From positions 1 to 29,447 of the forward strand of contig CADAXH010000015.1 of NCBI GenBank assembly GCA_902791785.1: a stretch of 29,447 bases of DNA. Reading direction: 5' to 3'. The notes under the pieces are model-generated. The model was not told the origin of the DNA, did no database searches, and worked only from the letters and a program-made list of their open reading frames with translations. Positions 8,471 through 14,684 of this stretch are shown here, in pieces. The translations under genes were made by a program, and so were the position numbers. The stretch comes from an uncultured Ruminococcus sp. GTDB taxonomy: Bacteria; Bacillota; Clostridia; Oscillospirales; CAG-272. Positions within the stretch are counted from its first letter, which is position 1. The number at the start of each line of letters is the position of its first letter.

Positions 8471-8745
8471 TTGTTTAAACCTGATATTCCTATTCCTTCA
8501 TCTACTATACCGACGATTGCGGCATCAATAGGTGATGTTTCCAAATTGCAGCCTATACGTGCTGCACTTCCTGTTGCAACCAGAACAAGTTCGCCGATTC
8601 CGGCCCCGATATTATCTATTGCTACTATCTTGTTTTCAGGATTGCCCATGTCTTTCAGCGGTTCAACAACCATTAGTTTGTGGCCGACAAGGTTCTGATT
8701 CTTGCGGGTTGAAACTATGCTGCATATTACTTTTCCGACTATCAT
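8467..8745 (-). CDS. eutN: EutN/CcmL-type pentameric vertex protein
   Basis: The 92-residue protein has the EutN/CcmL fold (PF03319). It begins MIVGKVICSIVSTRKN and has the conserved GAGIGELVLVATGSAAR loop (about 47-63) and a Asp-Ala-Ala-Ile-Val-Gly strand near the end. Such pentamers cap the twelve vertices of the shell and close the compartment. It is the only pentamer-type gene in the window. The ATG at 8745 has GAAAGGA upstream. The gap to the preceding BMC-H gene holds a strong hairpin, which could set a lower expression level for this low-copy protein than for the hexamers. Confidence 0.94.
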   Translation of the reverse strand: MIVGKVICSIVSTRKNQNLVGHKLMVVEPLKDMGNPENKIVAIDNIGAGIGELVLVATGSAARIGCNLETSPIDAAIVGIVDEGIGISGLNK

Positions 8746-8774
8746 AATTTAATCCTTTCAAAATTGGACTGTCC

Positions 8775-8802
8775 CCGTCTGCCGCAATTAAGCGGCAGAC
8801 GG
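8775..8802 (-). terminator. Perfect 11-bp hairpin between shell hexamer gene and eutN
   Basis: CCGTCTGCCGC (8775-8785) pairs perfectly with GCGGCAGACGG (8792-8802) around a 6-base loop. On the minus (operon) strand no U-run follows (GGGACAGTCC), so it resembles an RNA-processing or 3'-end-stabilising hairpin more than a full terminator. Its position separates the highly expressed BMC-H genes from eutN-pduS-pduT, which suggests differential dosage. Confidence 0.7.
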
Positions 8803-8827
8803 TTTTGAGACTCTCGAAGATTTCCTA

Positions 8828-9106
8828 TTATTTGAGAACAGGAAGAATCTTTTCAACGTCTGAATGTGGGCGAGGAATTACATGAATTGCAATAACTTCG
8901 CCGAGTTTGCCAGCAGCTGCACCGCCGGCTTCTGTAGCTGCGTTAACCGCACCGACATCGCCTCTGACCATAACGGATACGAGTCCGCTACCGATCTTCT
9001 CTGTGCCGATGAGAGTAACATTAGCTGCTTTAACCATAGCATCAGCAGCTTCAATAGCAGCAACAAGACCTCTGGTTTCTACCATTCCGAGTGCTTCAAG
9101 TGCCAT
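8828..9106 (-). CDS. BMC-H shell hexamer, PduA-like (copy 1)
   Basis: The 92-residue single BMC domain (PF00936) is a shell-facet hexamer. Typical features are MVETRGLVAAIEAADAMVKAANV at the N-terminus, the pore loop Lys-Ile-Gly-Ser-Gly (about 37-41) and RGDVGAVNAA. The Ser-Gly pore is the PduA type, which favours small polar substrates such as 1,2-propanediol over aldehydes. The predicted protein differs from the neighbouring copy at 9152-9430 by one residue (GGAAAGK versus GGKAAGK), although the DNA differs at many third positions. The ATG at 9106 has GGAGGG 7 bases upstream. Last of five consecutive BMC-H genes in the operon. Confidence 0.95.
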   Translation of the reverse strand: MALEALGMVETRGLVAAIEAADAMVKAANVTLIGTEKIGSGLVSVMVRGDVGAVNAATEAGGAAAGKLGEVIAIHVIPRPHSDVEKILPVLK

Positions 9107-9151
9107 AATGTCCCTCCAAATTTAATTATATTTTTTCTTTTTTCTTTTCGA

Positions 9152-9430
9152 TTATTTCAGAACGGGAAGAATCTTCTCCACGTCAGAATGAGGACGAGGA
9201 ATTACGTGAATTGCAATTACTTCGCCGAGTTTGCCAGCAGCTTTGCCGCCTGCTTCTGTTGCTGCATTAACTGCGCCGACATCGCCTCTGACCATAACGG
9301 ATACGAGTCCGCTACCGATCTTTTCTGTGCCGATAAGGGTTACGTTAGCAGCTTTTACCATTGCATCTGCTGCTTCGATTGCAGCAACAAGACCTCTGGT
9401 TTCTACCATTCCTAAAGCTTCAAGTGCCAT
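9152..9430 (-). CDS. BMC-H shell hexamer, PduA-like (copy 2)
   Basis: This 92-residue BMC-H protein is a near twin of the gene at 8828-9106, with Lys instead of Ala at about residue 63 as the single predicted change. It has the same KIGSG pore and the same C-terminal IPRPHSDVEKILPVLK. The two proteins should co-assemble in the same sheets. Two copies probably raise the dosage of the major facet protein. The ATG at 9430 follows GGAGGCACATT. The gaps on both sides are A-rich on the coding strand and lack hairpins. Confidence 0.95.
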   Translation of the reverse strand: MALEALGMVETRGLVAAIEAADAMVKAANVTLIGTEKIGSGLVSVMVRGDVGAVNAATEAGGKAAGKLGEVIAIHVIPRPHSDVEKILPVLK

Positions 9431-9469
9431 AATGTGCCTCCATTAGATATATTTTATTTTTTCTTTTTC

Positions 9470-9841
9470 TTATTTGAGTTTGGGAAGAATCTTCTCAACA
9501 TCAGAGTGAGGACGAGGAATTACGTGAACAGCAATTACTTCACCGAGTTTGCCGGCTTTTGCACCGCCTGCTTCCGTTGCTGCCTTAACTGCTCCGACGT
9601 CGCCTCTTACCATGACTGATACGAGTCCGCTTCCGATTTTTTCTGTTCCGATCAAAGTGACATTGGCTGCTTTAACCATTGCATCTGCAGCCTCAATTGC
9701 GGCAACAAGACCTCTGGTCTCCACCATTCCCAATGCTTCGAGTTCAACGGAACTTCTCTCGCTACTTACAGTAGCCGTGCTTACTGTTTTTTCTTTTGCC
9801 ACGACAGTGTTTGATGTGCCTGTCCTTTTAGTTGCGGCCAT
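9470..9841 (-). CDS. BMC-H shell hexamer with ~30-residue N-terminal extension
   Basis: Residues 34-123 match the two PduA-like copies closely (ELEALGMVETRG, KIGSG pore, DVEKILPKLK). Residues 1-33 form an unusual Thr/Ser/Val/Lys-rich, probably disordered extension (MAATKRTGTSNTVVAKEKTV and on). The start is well supported: GGAGGCGC lies 5 bases before the ATG at 9841, and no ribosome site appears at the domain boundary. Every hexamer would carry six flexible basic tails on one face, which could bind cargo, other shell sheets or a cytosolic partner. This is inference; the fold assignment is firm. Confidence 0.93.
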   Translation of the reverse strand: MAATKRTGTSNTVVAKEKTVSTATVSSERSSVELEALGMVETRGLVAAIEAADAMVKAANVTLIGTEKIGSGLVSVMVRGDVGAVKAATEAGGAKAGKLGEVIAVHVIPRPHSDVEKILPKLK

Positions 9842-9853
9842 ACTGCGCCTCCA

Positions 9854-10138
9854 TTACTTTTTCAATCGTTGAGCACTAAGGTCAACAATTCTTCTTGTTT
9901 CCTCGTGAGGATTTGCCAATACCAATTTCGCCACGGGTTTCTTTATTGCAAGCGTTGATGCATTTTCAACTGCAGCATTGACCGCTGACACGTCGCCTTC
10001 AACGATTATCGTAACCAGCCTTCCTCCAAGCTTTCTTTCCCATGTGACAAGTTCTACATTTGCAGACTTGCACATAATGTCCAGTGCGTCAAGTGCGGCT
10101 ACGACTCCGGTTATTTCTATAAATCCCAATGCTTTCAT
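9854..10138 (-). CDS. BMC-H shell hexamer, divergent pore (KLGGR)
   Basis: The 94-residue BMC domain (ALGFIEITGVVAALDALDIM; EGDVSAVNAAVENA) is clearly diverged from the three PduA-like copies. The pore loop reads Lys-Leu-Gly-Gly-Arg instead of Lys-Ile-Gly-Ser-Gly, which would line the pore with arginine and suggests selectivity for anions or larger charged metabolites. The C-terminus ends SAQRLKK and is basic. The ATG at 10138 has only a weak GTGTGAG-type ribosome site, consistent with a minor shell component. It lies 12 bases from each neighbour, inside the operon. Confidence 0.92.
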   Translation of the reverse strand: MKALGFIEITGVVAALDALDIMCKSANVELVTWERKLGGRLVTIIVEGDVSAVNAAVENASTLAIKKPVAKLVLANPHEETRRIVDLSAQRLKK

Positions 10139-10150
10139 AACTCACACTTT

Positions 10151-10465
10151 CTAGTTTTTGTCGAAGCCGTTCAGCTTGAGCATTTTCTCAGTGTCTTCTT
10201 CGACGTTCGGAATAATGTAATGAGTTACTACGCCGCTGACTCTTTTGGCTGCTTCCAGACCTGCGTCCACTGCAGCCTTTACATCATCGACATCGCCGCG
10301 GAACTTGACGGCAACCAGGAGAGGTACCGGCAATTTGTCAGCATTGGCCGGTTTATTCTTATCAAAATTTTCAACTGTGACATTTGCTGCCTTGCAACCT
10401 GCATCGCAAGCCGCAAATGCTGCAACCAGCCCATATAACTCAATGATTCCAACAGCTTTTCCCAT
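10151..10465 (-). CDS. BMC-H shell hexamer with enlarged pore loop
   Basis: The 104-residue BMC domain begins GIIELYGLVAAFAACDAGCKAANV. Where paralogues have a 5-residue pore loop, it has a longer segment (NFDKNKPANADKLPVPLL, about residues 33-50) before VAVKFRGDVDDVKAA. The enlarged, Lys/Asp/Pro-rich loop should change pore size or gating. The ATG at 10465 has GGAG 6 bases upstream. It is the first of five BMC-H genes after the alcohol dehydrogenase. The BMC-H fold is certain; the pore consequence is inferred. Confidence 0.92.
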   Translation of the reverse strand: MGKAVGIIELYGLVAAFAACDAGCKAANVTVENFDKNKPANADKLPVPLLVAVKFRGDVDDVKAAVDAGLEAAKRVSGVVTHYIIPNVEEDTEKMLKLNGFDKN

Positions 10466-10503
10466 TTTTTACTCCGCTCACTGTTTCCTATGATTTTTTA
10501 GTC

Positions 10504-11712
10504 TTATTGATTTGCCATTACAGCAATCTTGAGACCTTCCTGTCTTACGTTTGTTTCAAATGCTTCCTGAATTCTGCTGAGCGGGAACTTGTGTGTGATG
10601 AGTTCCGTTACCGGAAGTCCTATTCCCTTTGCTCTCTTGAGAAAGTCAAATGTTGTTGCATAATCCCTCAGTGTATATACCCATGATCCGACCATTGTCA
10701 GCTCTTTTGAGCAGATATCAAAGTGAGGATTGATTGTTGCGTCTCCGCCGTTGATGAAGAATCCGAGTTCACAGAGTCCTCCGCCGTTACGGATGAACTT
10801 GTAGATGTTTGCATGACCAGCTGGTGATCCTGTGCACTGGAATCCGAAATCGGCAAGATGTCCGCCGAATGCATTCTGAACGCCTTTTGTCAGTTCTTCA
10901 ATTCCCTTGAAATCCTTGAAGTTGACTGTTGCTTCAGCGCCCATTCTCTTTGAGAACTCAAGTCTCTGAGCATTTCCGTCTACAGTAACAATGTGTTCTA
11001 CGCCGAGTGTTCTGAGCACTGCCACGCAGAGAAGACCGATCGGTCCGCATCCCTGGACAACTACTCTTGAGTTGAATCTCAGTATGTTTGTTGTTTTTGC
11101 TCTTTCAACTGCATGAACCAGAACTGCGCTTGGCTCTATAAGTATTCTTGAATCGAGATCAAGATCGCTTACGTTGAAGAATGTTGAACCTGCATTTCCC
11201 TTAATCAGAATGTAATCTGAAAACCAGCCCTTTAAGTGGTTTGTCGGATCATTGTCGGGAAGCAGTCCGTAAACGTCTGCGCCTCCGACATTCTGTTTGT
11301 TCAGGTCATACATTGTAATGTCAGGATTGTCCTTGAAAATCATACATGTAACGATCTTGTCGCCTACACCTATCGGTTTTCCGGCACTGTCCTTCTTTAC
11401 GTTCTTTCCTACTTTTACTATCTCACCTGTTCCTTCATGTCCGAGTGCAACAGGTATCAATCCAAATGGATCTTTGCGGAATTCATGAGCATCTGTTCCG
11501 CAGATTCCGCATCCTTCAACTCTGACGAGAATATCGTCATCGCCTACTTCAGGAATCGGAAACTCTTTGACTTCCATCTTTTCAATTGCTGTCAGCATTC
11601 CCACTTTGGCAGTCTTGGGAACACCTGCCTGGCTGGCTGATGAAGAAGATGTATTCATACCCGCAAGTACTTTTTTGACTATCTCTTCAATATTTGCAGC
11701 ATTGATATCCAT
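10504..11712 (-). CDS. Zinc-type (MDR) alcohol dehydrogenase with encapsulation peptide
   Basis: The 402-residue medium-chain dehydrogenase has catalytic-zinc residues Cys71 (GCGICGTD), His92 and Glu93 (GHEGTG), and the nucleotide motif GCGPIG (221-226) with an acidic Asp at 245, suggesting NAD(H). The usual four-Cys structural zinc lobe is absent. Residues 4-19 (NAANIEEIVKKVLAGM) form an amphipathic helix followed by a Ser-rich linker, an encapsulation peptide, so it acts inside the shell. Likely roles are reducing propionaldehyde to propanol and/or lactaldehyde to 1,2-propanediol, recycling NADH from PduP. It is not related to iron-type PduQ. Located between the GlcG-like gene (3-base gap) and the shell genes. 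The reaction is inferred from context. Confidence 0.9.
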   Translation of the reverse strand: MDINAANIEEIVKKVLAGMNTSSSSASQAGVPKTAKVGMLTAIEKMEVKEFPIPEVGDDDILVRVEGCGICGTDAHEFRKDPFGLIPVALGHEGTGEIVKVGKNVKKDSAGKPIGVGDKIVTCMIFKDNPDITMYDLNKQNVGGADVYGLLPDNDPTNHLKGWFSDYILIKGNAGSTFFNVSDLDLDSRILIEPSAVLVHAVERAKTTNILRFNSRVVVQGCGPIGLLCVAVLRTLGVEHIVTVDGNAQRLEFSKRMGAEATVNFKDFKGIEELTKGVQNAFGGHLADFGFQCTGSPAGHANIYKFIRNGGGLCELGFFINGGDATINPHFDICSKELTMVGSWVYTLRDYATTFDFLKRAKGIGLPVTELITHKFPLSRIQEAFETNVRQEGLKIAVMANQ

Positions 11713-11715
11713 AAG

Positions 11716-12195
11716 CTATACGCTTCCTTTCTCAAATATTTTGCGGCCATATTCAGCCAGACCTGTGTCCTGGACTTCGGTTCCGCCCGAAACCCCAAGA
11801 CCTCCGATGATCTCGCCTTTAGTATTTTTTAACGGCTCACCGCCACCGAATATTACTATTTTTCCATCGTTTGTGAACTGAATCCCGTACAGAGAACCTC
11901 CCGGTTTTGCCAACTGGCTTAGTTCCTTTGTGGTCATTTTCAGTGCAACTGATGTGTAAGCTTTATTTAATGCTATGTCGTAACTTGCGATGAATGAGTT
12001 GTCTGAGCACTCAACGAGAACGGGATTGCCTCCCCTGTTAGTCACAGCAACAACTGCATTAACACCAATTTCCTTTGCCCTTTCACGGACTTTGCGACTA
12101 AGCATCTGAGCAGCAGCAAGCGTCATGTCTTCAGTCGGTCTCAGATATTCCTTAAGAACATTGTTGACGACTTTATCAATCAGCTGCTCGTTCAT
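11716..12195 (-). CDS. GlcG/HbpS-like protein related to the PduO C-terminal domain
   Basis: The 159-residue protein matches the GlcG/HbpS/PduO-C family (PF03928), with AVTNRGGNPVLVECSD, ALNKAYTSVALKM, and the GGEPL and GGLGVSGGT loops near the end. PduO-C domains bind haem or corrinoid-like cofactors in some members. Since this pathway uses a glycyl radical enzyme rather than B12, the role here is unclear and may be redox or protective. Residues 3-18 (EQLIDKVVNNVLKEYL) look like an encapsulation peptide, so it is probably cargo. It starts one base after the aldolase stop and ends 3 bases before the alcohol dehydrogenase. The family is well supported; the function is not. Confidence 0.88.
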   Translation of the reverse strand: MNEQLIDKVVNNVLKEYLRPTEDMTLAAAQMLSRKVRERAKEIGVNAVVAVTNRGGNPVLVECSDNSFIASYDIALNKAYTSVALKMTTKELSQLAKPGGSLYGIQFTNDGKIVIFGGGEPLKNTKGEIIGGLGVSGGTEVQDTGLAEYGRKIFEKGSV

Positions 12196-12196
12196 A

Positions 12197-13036
12197 TTAT
12201 TTACCCAGCTGAGCTAATACTCTCTTTGTTATTTCTGAAACAAGAGCCTCTTCTTCCATTGAAGCGCCTGTCGGATTTGCTGTTCTTGATGAACCGCCGC
12301 AGTTTCCTGTGCATGTTCCGCAGTTGTGGCAGCTCGGTTTGCCTTCCTTGAGGTTCGGGCAGAGGTTAGCGGGGTGTTTGCCCTTCATGCCGAATTTTCT
12401 TCTGATTTCATAGAGCTGTTCAACCTGTTCAGGTGTGAATTCCTTCGGTCCTCCGAGAACTCTTGACTGATAAAGAAGTCTTGCATAGAATTCAACTGAT
12501 TCCATCTTCATGTATGCAGCCATAAGAGAGTCGGAATAGGTGAGCGCACCGTGATTCTCAAGAAGAACTGCATCGAAATAAGGAAGATACTCTTCTACTG
12601 CATCCGGAATTTCTTCTGTTGAAGGGCAACCGTATTTTGCTATCGGAACACATCCGAGTGCAATTACTGCTTCAGGCATGATCGGCTGTGTGAGCGGGAT
12701 GCCTGCAATTGCAAAGCTTGTGGCATAGAGAGGATGTGCGTGAACAACACTCTGTACATCAGGTCTCTTCTGATAAACTCTCATGTGCATTTTGATTTCA
12801 GAAGATGGTTTGAAAGCTCCGTTAGCCTGAAGAACCTTGCCGTTTTCATCTACTTTGCAGATATATTCCGGTGTCATAAAGCCCTTTGAGACACCGGTAG
12901 GTGTGCATAAAAACTCATGATCATTGAGTTTTACTGAAATGTTTCCGTCATTGGCAGCAACCATTCCGCGGTTGTAAATTCTTCTGCCTACGTCACAAAT
13001 CTGTTTTTTGATTTCATACTCATTTACGTTAGACAT
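12197..13036 (-). CDS. Class II aldolase (fuculose/rhamnulose phosphate type), Cys-rich tail and C-terminal encapsulation peptide
   Basis: Residues 1-215 are a class II aldolase/adducin domain with zinc ligands His99, His101 (VVHAHP) and His162 (ENHGA), and catalytic Glu80 (SSE), matching L-fuculose-1-phosphate aldolase. It would cleave fuculose- or rhamnulose-1-phosphate to DHAP and L-lactaldehyde, feeding 1,2-propanediol formation. The C-terminus is unusual: a Cys cluster (Cys226, 236, 239, 242, 246, i.e. C-x9-C-x2-C-x2-C-x3-C) is followed by a Gly/Ser linker and an amphipathic encapsulation helix (about 261-277, EEEALVSEITKRVLAQL). Its place in the same operon as the glycyl radical enzyme is the hallmark of GRM5-type loci. 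The ATG at 13036 has an AAGGAG site. Confidence 0.93.
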   Translation of the reverse strand: MSNVNEYEIKKQICDVGRRIYNRGMVAANDGNISVKLNDHEFLCTPTGVSKGFMTPEYICKVDENGKVLQANGAFKPSSEIKMHMRVYQKRPDVQSVVHAHPLYATSFAIAGIPLTQPIMPEAVIALGCVPIAKYGCPSTEEIPDAVEEYLPYFDAVLLENHGALTYSDSLMAAYMKMESVEFYARLLYQSRVLGGPKEFTPEQVEQLYEIRRKFGMKGKHPANLCPNLKEGKPSCHNCGTCTGNCGGSSRTANPTGASMEEEALVSEITKRVLAQLGK

Positions 13037-13066
13037 ATTAAGTATCTCCTTATTTATACTGATTTT

Positions 13067-13519
13067 TTATTTTTCGATTACAGGATCCCCTTTTTCGTCA
13101 ATCCAGCCGAGGTATTTTTCAAGATCTGCAACACCTTCGCGGGTGATTGAATTAACTTTGAATACTCTTTTGCAACCGGCGAGAGCAAGCCACTCTTCAG
13201 CCTTGCGGGGATCGGCAAGGTCGATTTTTGTAACAATACCGATTACATCTCTGTTAACCATTCCGGCCATATTGGGCGAATAGACTGAAAACCAGTCATC
13301 CGCAGCAAGAAGCAGGGCTACAACATCAGCTTCATAAGCATACAGTCCAAGTGCACTGCTCAGGTTTCTGTTTTCCACATACTCTCCGGGAGTGTCAATA
13401 ATCTTGTCTTTCCAATCTATGTATTGAGTTTTGTGATACTCAATCTTCTGATTGGTCAATGCCTGTTTCAACGTTGTCTTTCCCACACCGCTTCGGCCGA
13501 GGAATATTATTTTTTTCAT
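13067..13519 (-). CDS. eutP: EutP/PduV-like small GTPase-fold protein
   Basis: The 150-residue P-loop protein has Walker A GRSGVGKTT (residues 8-16), switch/Walker B DTPGEY (about 42-47) and the guanine-specificity motif TKID (about 97-100), so nucleotide binding should be intact. EutP and PduV are associated with microcompartments. PduV has been linked to compartment positioning in the cell, and EutP has been reported to act as an acetate kinase in some bacteria. Which role applies here is unknown. The start overlaps the preceding shell gene by 4 bases (ATGA), so expression is coupled to it. It ends 30 bases before the aldolase gene. Confidence 0.9.
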   Translation of the reverse strand: MKKIIFLGRSGVGKTTLKQALTNQKIEYHKTQYIDWKDKIIDTPGEYVENRNLSSALGLYAYEADVVALLLAADDWFSVYSPNMAGMVNRDVIGIVTKIDLADPRKAEEWLALAGCKRVFKVNSITREGVADLEKYLGWIDEKGDPVIEK

Positions 13520-13893
13520 GTTTTTGTCACTTCGCAGACAGCAAAGCCCAAAACTTCTTTACAATAATTGTTGACTGCCCTCAGTGAAGATTCAACTTCT
13601 GAAACAGTTCCTGTTATAATAACCGTTCCGCTGAATCTGTCGACAAATCCGAGCTGCGCTGCACTGGCTTTTATACACAGGTCAGCAGCTATGATTGCCG
13701 TTTCACTCGGACAAATTGTAATGATTCCAATTGCTGTGGCACTGTAATCCACCGATGGATCCAGGCCAAGTTTTCTGTAGAGGAGTCTGTCCGGATTTGC
13801 GATGATGTGAGAGATGGTAATCTGCTTTCCCGGAACACCTTCCTGGATAATTCGCATTTTGCCTTCTTTGTCAAATTTATCTAGTATATCCAA
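13516..13893 (-). CDS. Circularly permuted BMC shell protein (EutS/PduU-like)
   Basis: The 125-residue protein has the EutS/PduU permutation. The N-terminal strand MRIIQEGVPGKQITISHIIANP (from residue 13), which forms the small beta-barrel plugging the hexamer face, precedes the BMC core (AIGIITICPSETAIIAADLC ... FSGTVIITGTVSEVE). The likely start is TTG at 13893, since a full AGGAGG lies 7 bases upstream inside the activase gene. The first ATG (13857) has only a weaker, too-close GAAGG. The TTG start adds a charged 12-residue lead. The next gene overlaps by 4 bases. It is encoded right after the enzyme and activase genes, away from the other shell genes. Confidence 0.9.
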   Translation of the reverse strand: MDILDKFDKEGKMRIIQEGVPGKQITISHIIANPDRLLYRKLGLDPSVDYSATAIGIITICPSETAIIAADLCIKASAAQLGFVDRFSGTVIITGTVSEVESSLRAVNNYCKEVLGFAVCEVTKT

Positions 13894-13895
13894 AA

Positions 13896-14684
13896 CTAAC
13901 CTCCTATCTGGCCTCTCAGGCCCTCGGATTTTACTATTTCAAGCAATCTGTTCATGTGTTCTTTTGACGGCGGCTCAATATGAGACAGTGAATATTCCCT
14001 TCCAAGACCCTGGTACTTGTCAGAGCCAAGTCTGTGGTAAGGAAGAATATGCATTTCCTCCACCGTTCCGAGAGATTTTGCAAATCTTGCAATATCCCGT
14101 ATTTCTTCTGGTGAATCATTGAATGTCGGAATCACCGGAGTTCGGATTATCAGTTTTTTTGCATCCCTGGCTATCTTCTTTGCATTTTCCAGGATAAGCT
14201 CATTCGGCTGCGTCGTGAAAGCTTTGTGCTTTTCGCTGTTCATGTGCTTTATATCCATCAGATACAAATCAAGATACGGAAGGTATCTCTGAATGATCTC
14301 GTACCTGGCAAACCCGGTTGATTCCATTGCGGTATTAATACCGGATTCCTTTGCAGCCCTGAGCAGAGCCGGTGCAAATTCAGGCTGGGCCAGTGATTCT
14401 CCGCCTGAGAGCGTCATTCCGCCTCCCGATCTGTCGTAATAGACTCTGTCCCTTTCGACTTCCTCCATTACTTCAGCAACAGTCACATCGCGGCCGACGG
14501 TCTTCGTTTTTCCGCCCATTGTCATTTGCTGAATGTCATATTGCTGAGACTCGGGATTGCAGCACCATCTGCATCTCAGGTAACAGCCTTTCAGGAAAAC
14601 TATTGTTCTGATTCCCGGACCATCATGGACAGAAAAGCGCTGAATATCAAATATTCTGCCTTTTGTGTTCAGATATTCCTCCAT
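13896..14684 (-). CDS. Glycyl radical enzyme activase (radical SAM)
   Basis: The 262-residue radical SAM protein has the cluster motif C-x3-C-x2-C at Cys34, 38 and 41 (GCYLRCRWC), preceded by the activase signature IQRFSVHDGPGIRT and followed by GGGMTLSGGE for SAM binding. It abstracts a hydrogen from the conserved glycine of the adjacent dehydratase to form the radical. It lacks the ferredoxin-like insert with extra cysteine clusters found in many activases (for example those of glycerol dehydratase and choline lyase), so it resembles pyruvate formate-lyase activase in size. The ATG at 14684 overlaps the stop codon of the enzyme gene by one base and has AAGGAGG upstream, so the two are coupled. 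Confidence 0.95.
   Translation of the reverse strand: MEEYLNTKGRIFDIQRFSVHDGPGIRTIVFLKGCYLRCRWCCNPESQQYDIQQMTMGGKTKTVGRDVTVAEVMEEVERDRVYYDRSGGGMTLSGGESLAQPEFAPALLRAAKESGINTAMESTGFARYEIIQRYLPYLDLYLMDIKHMNSEKHKAFTTQPNELILENAKKIARDAKKLIIRTPVIPTFNDSPEEIRDIARFAKSLGTVEEMHILPYHRLGSDKYQGLGREYSLSHIEPPSKEHMNRLLEIVKSEGLRGQIGG

Larger units (their letters stand above)
8828..9841 (-). repeat. Tandem array of three BMC-H paralogues
   Basis: Three direct gene-length repeats (8828-9106, 9152-9430, 9470-9841) encode almost the same ~90-residue BMC-H domain. Differences between the first two are nearly all synonymous, and the third carries an added N-terminus. The pattern indicates tandem duplication under strong protein-level constraint, or recurrent gene conversion. 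Confidence 0.9.

Noticed and set aside
8864..9872. Plus-strand open frames antisense to the BMC-H genes
   Set aside because: They repeat with the shell genes, lack ribosome sites and encode Cys/Asn-rich nonsense; they are shadows of the real genes.
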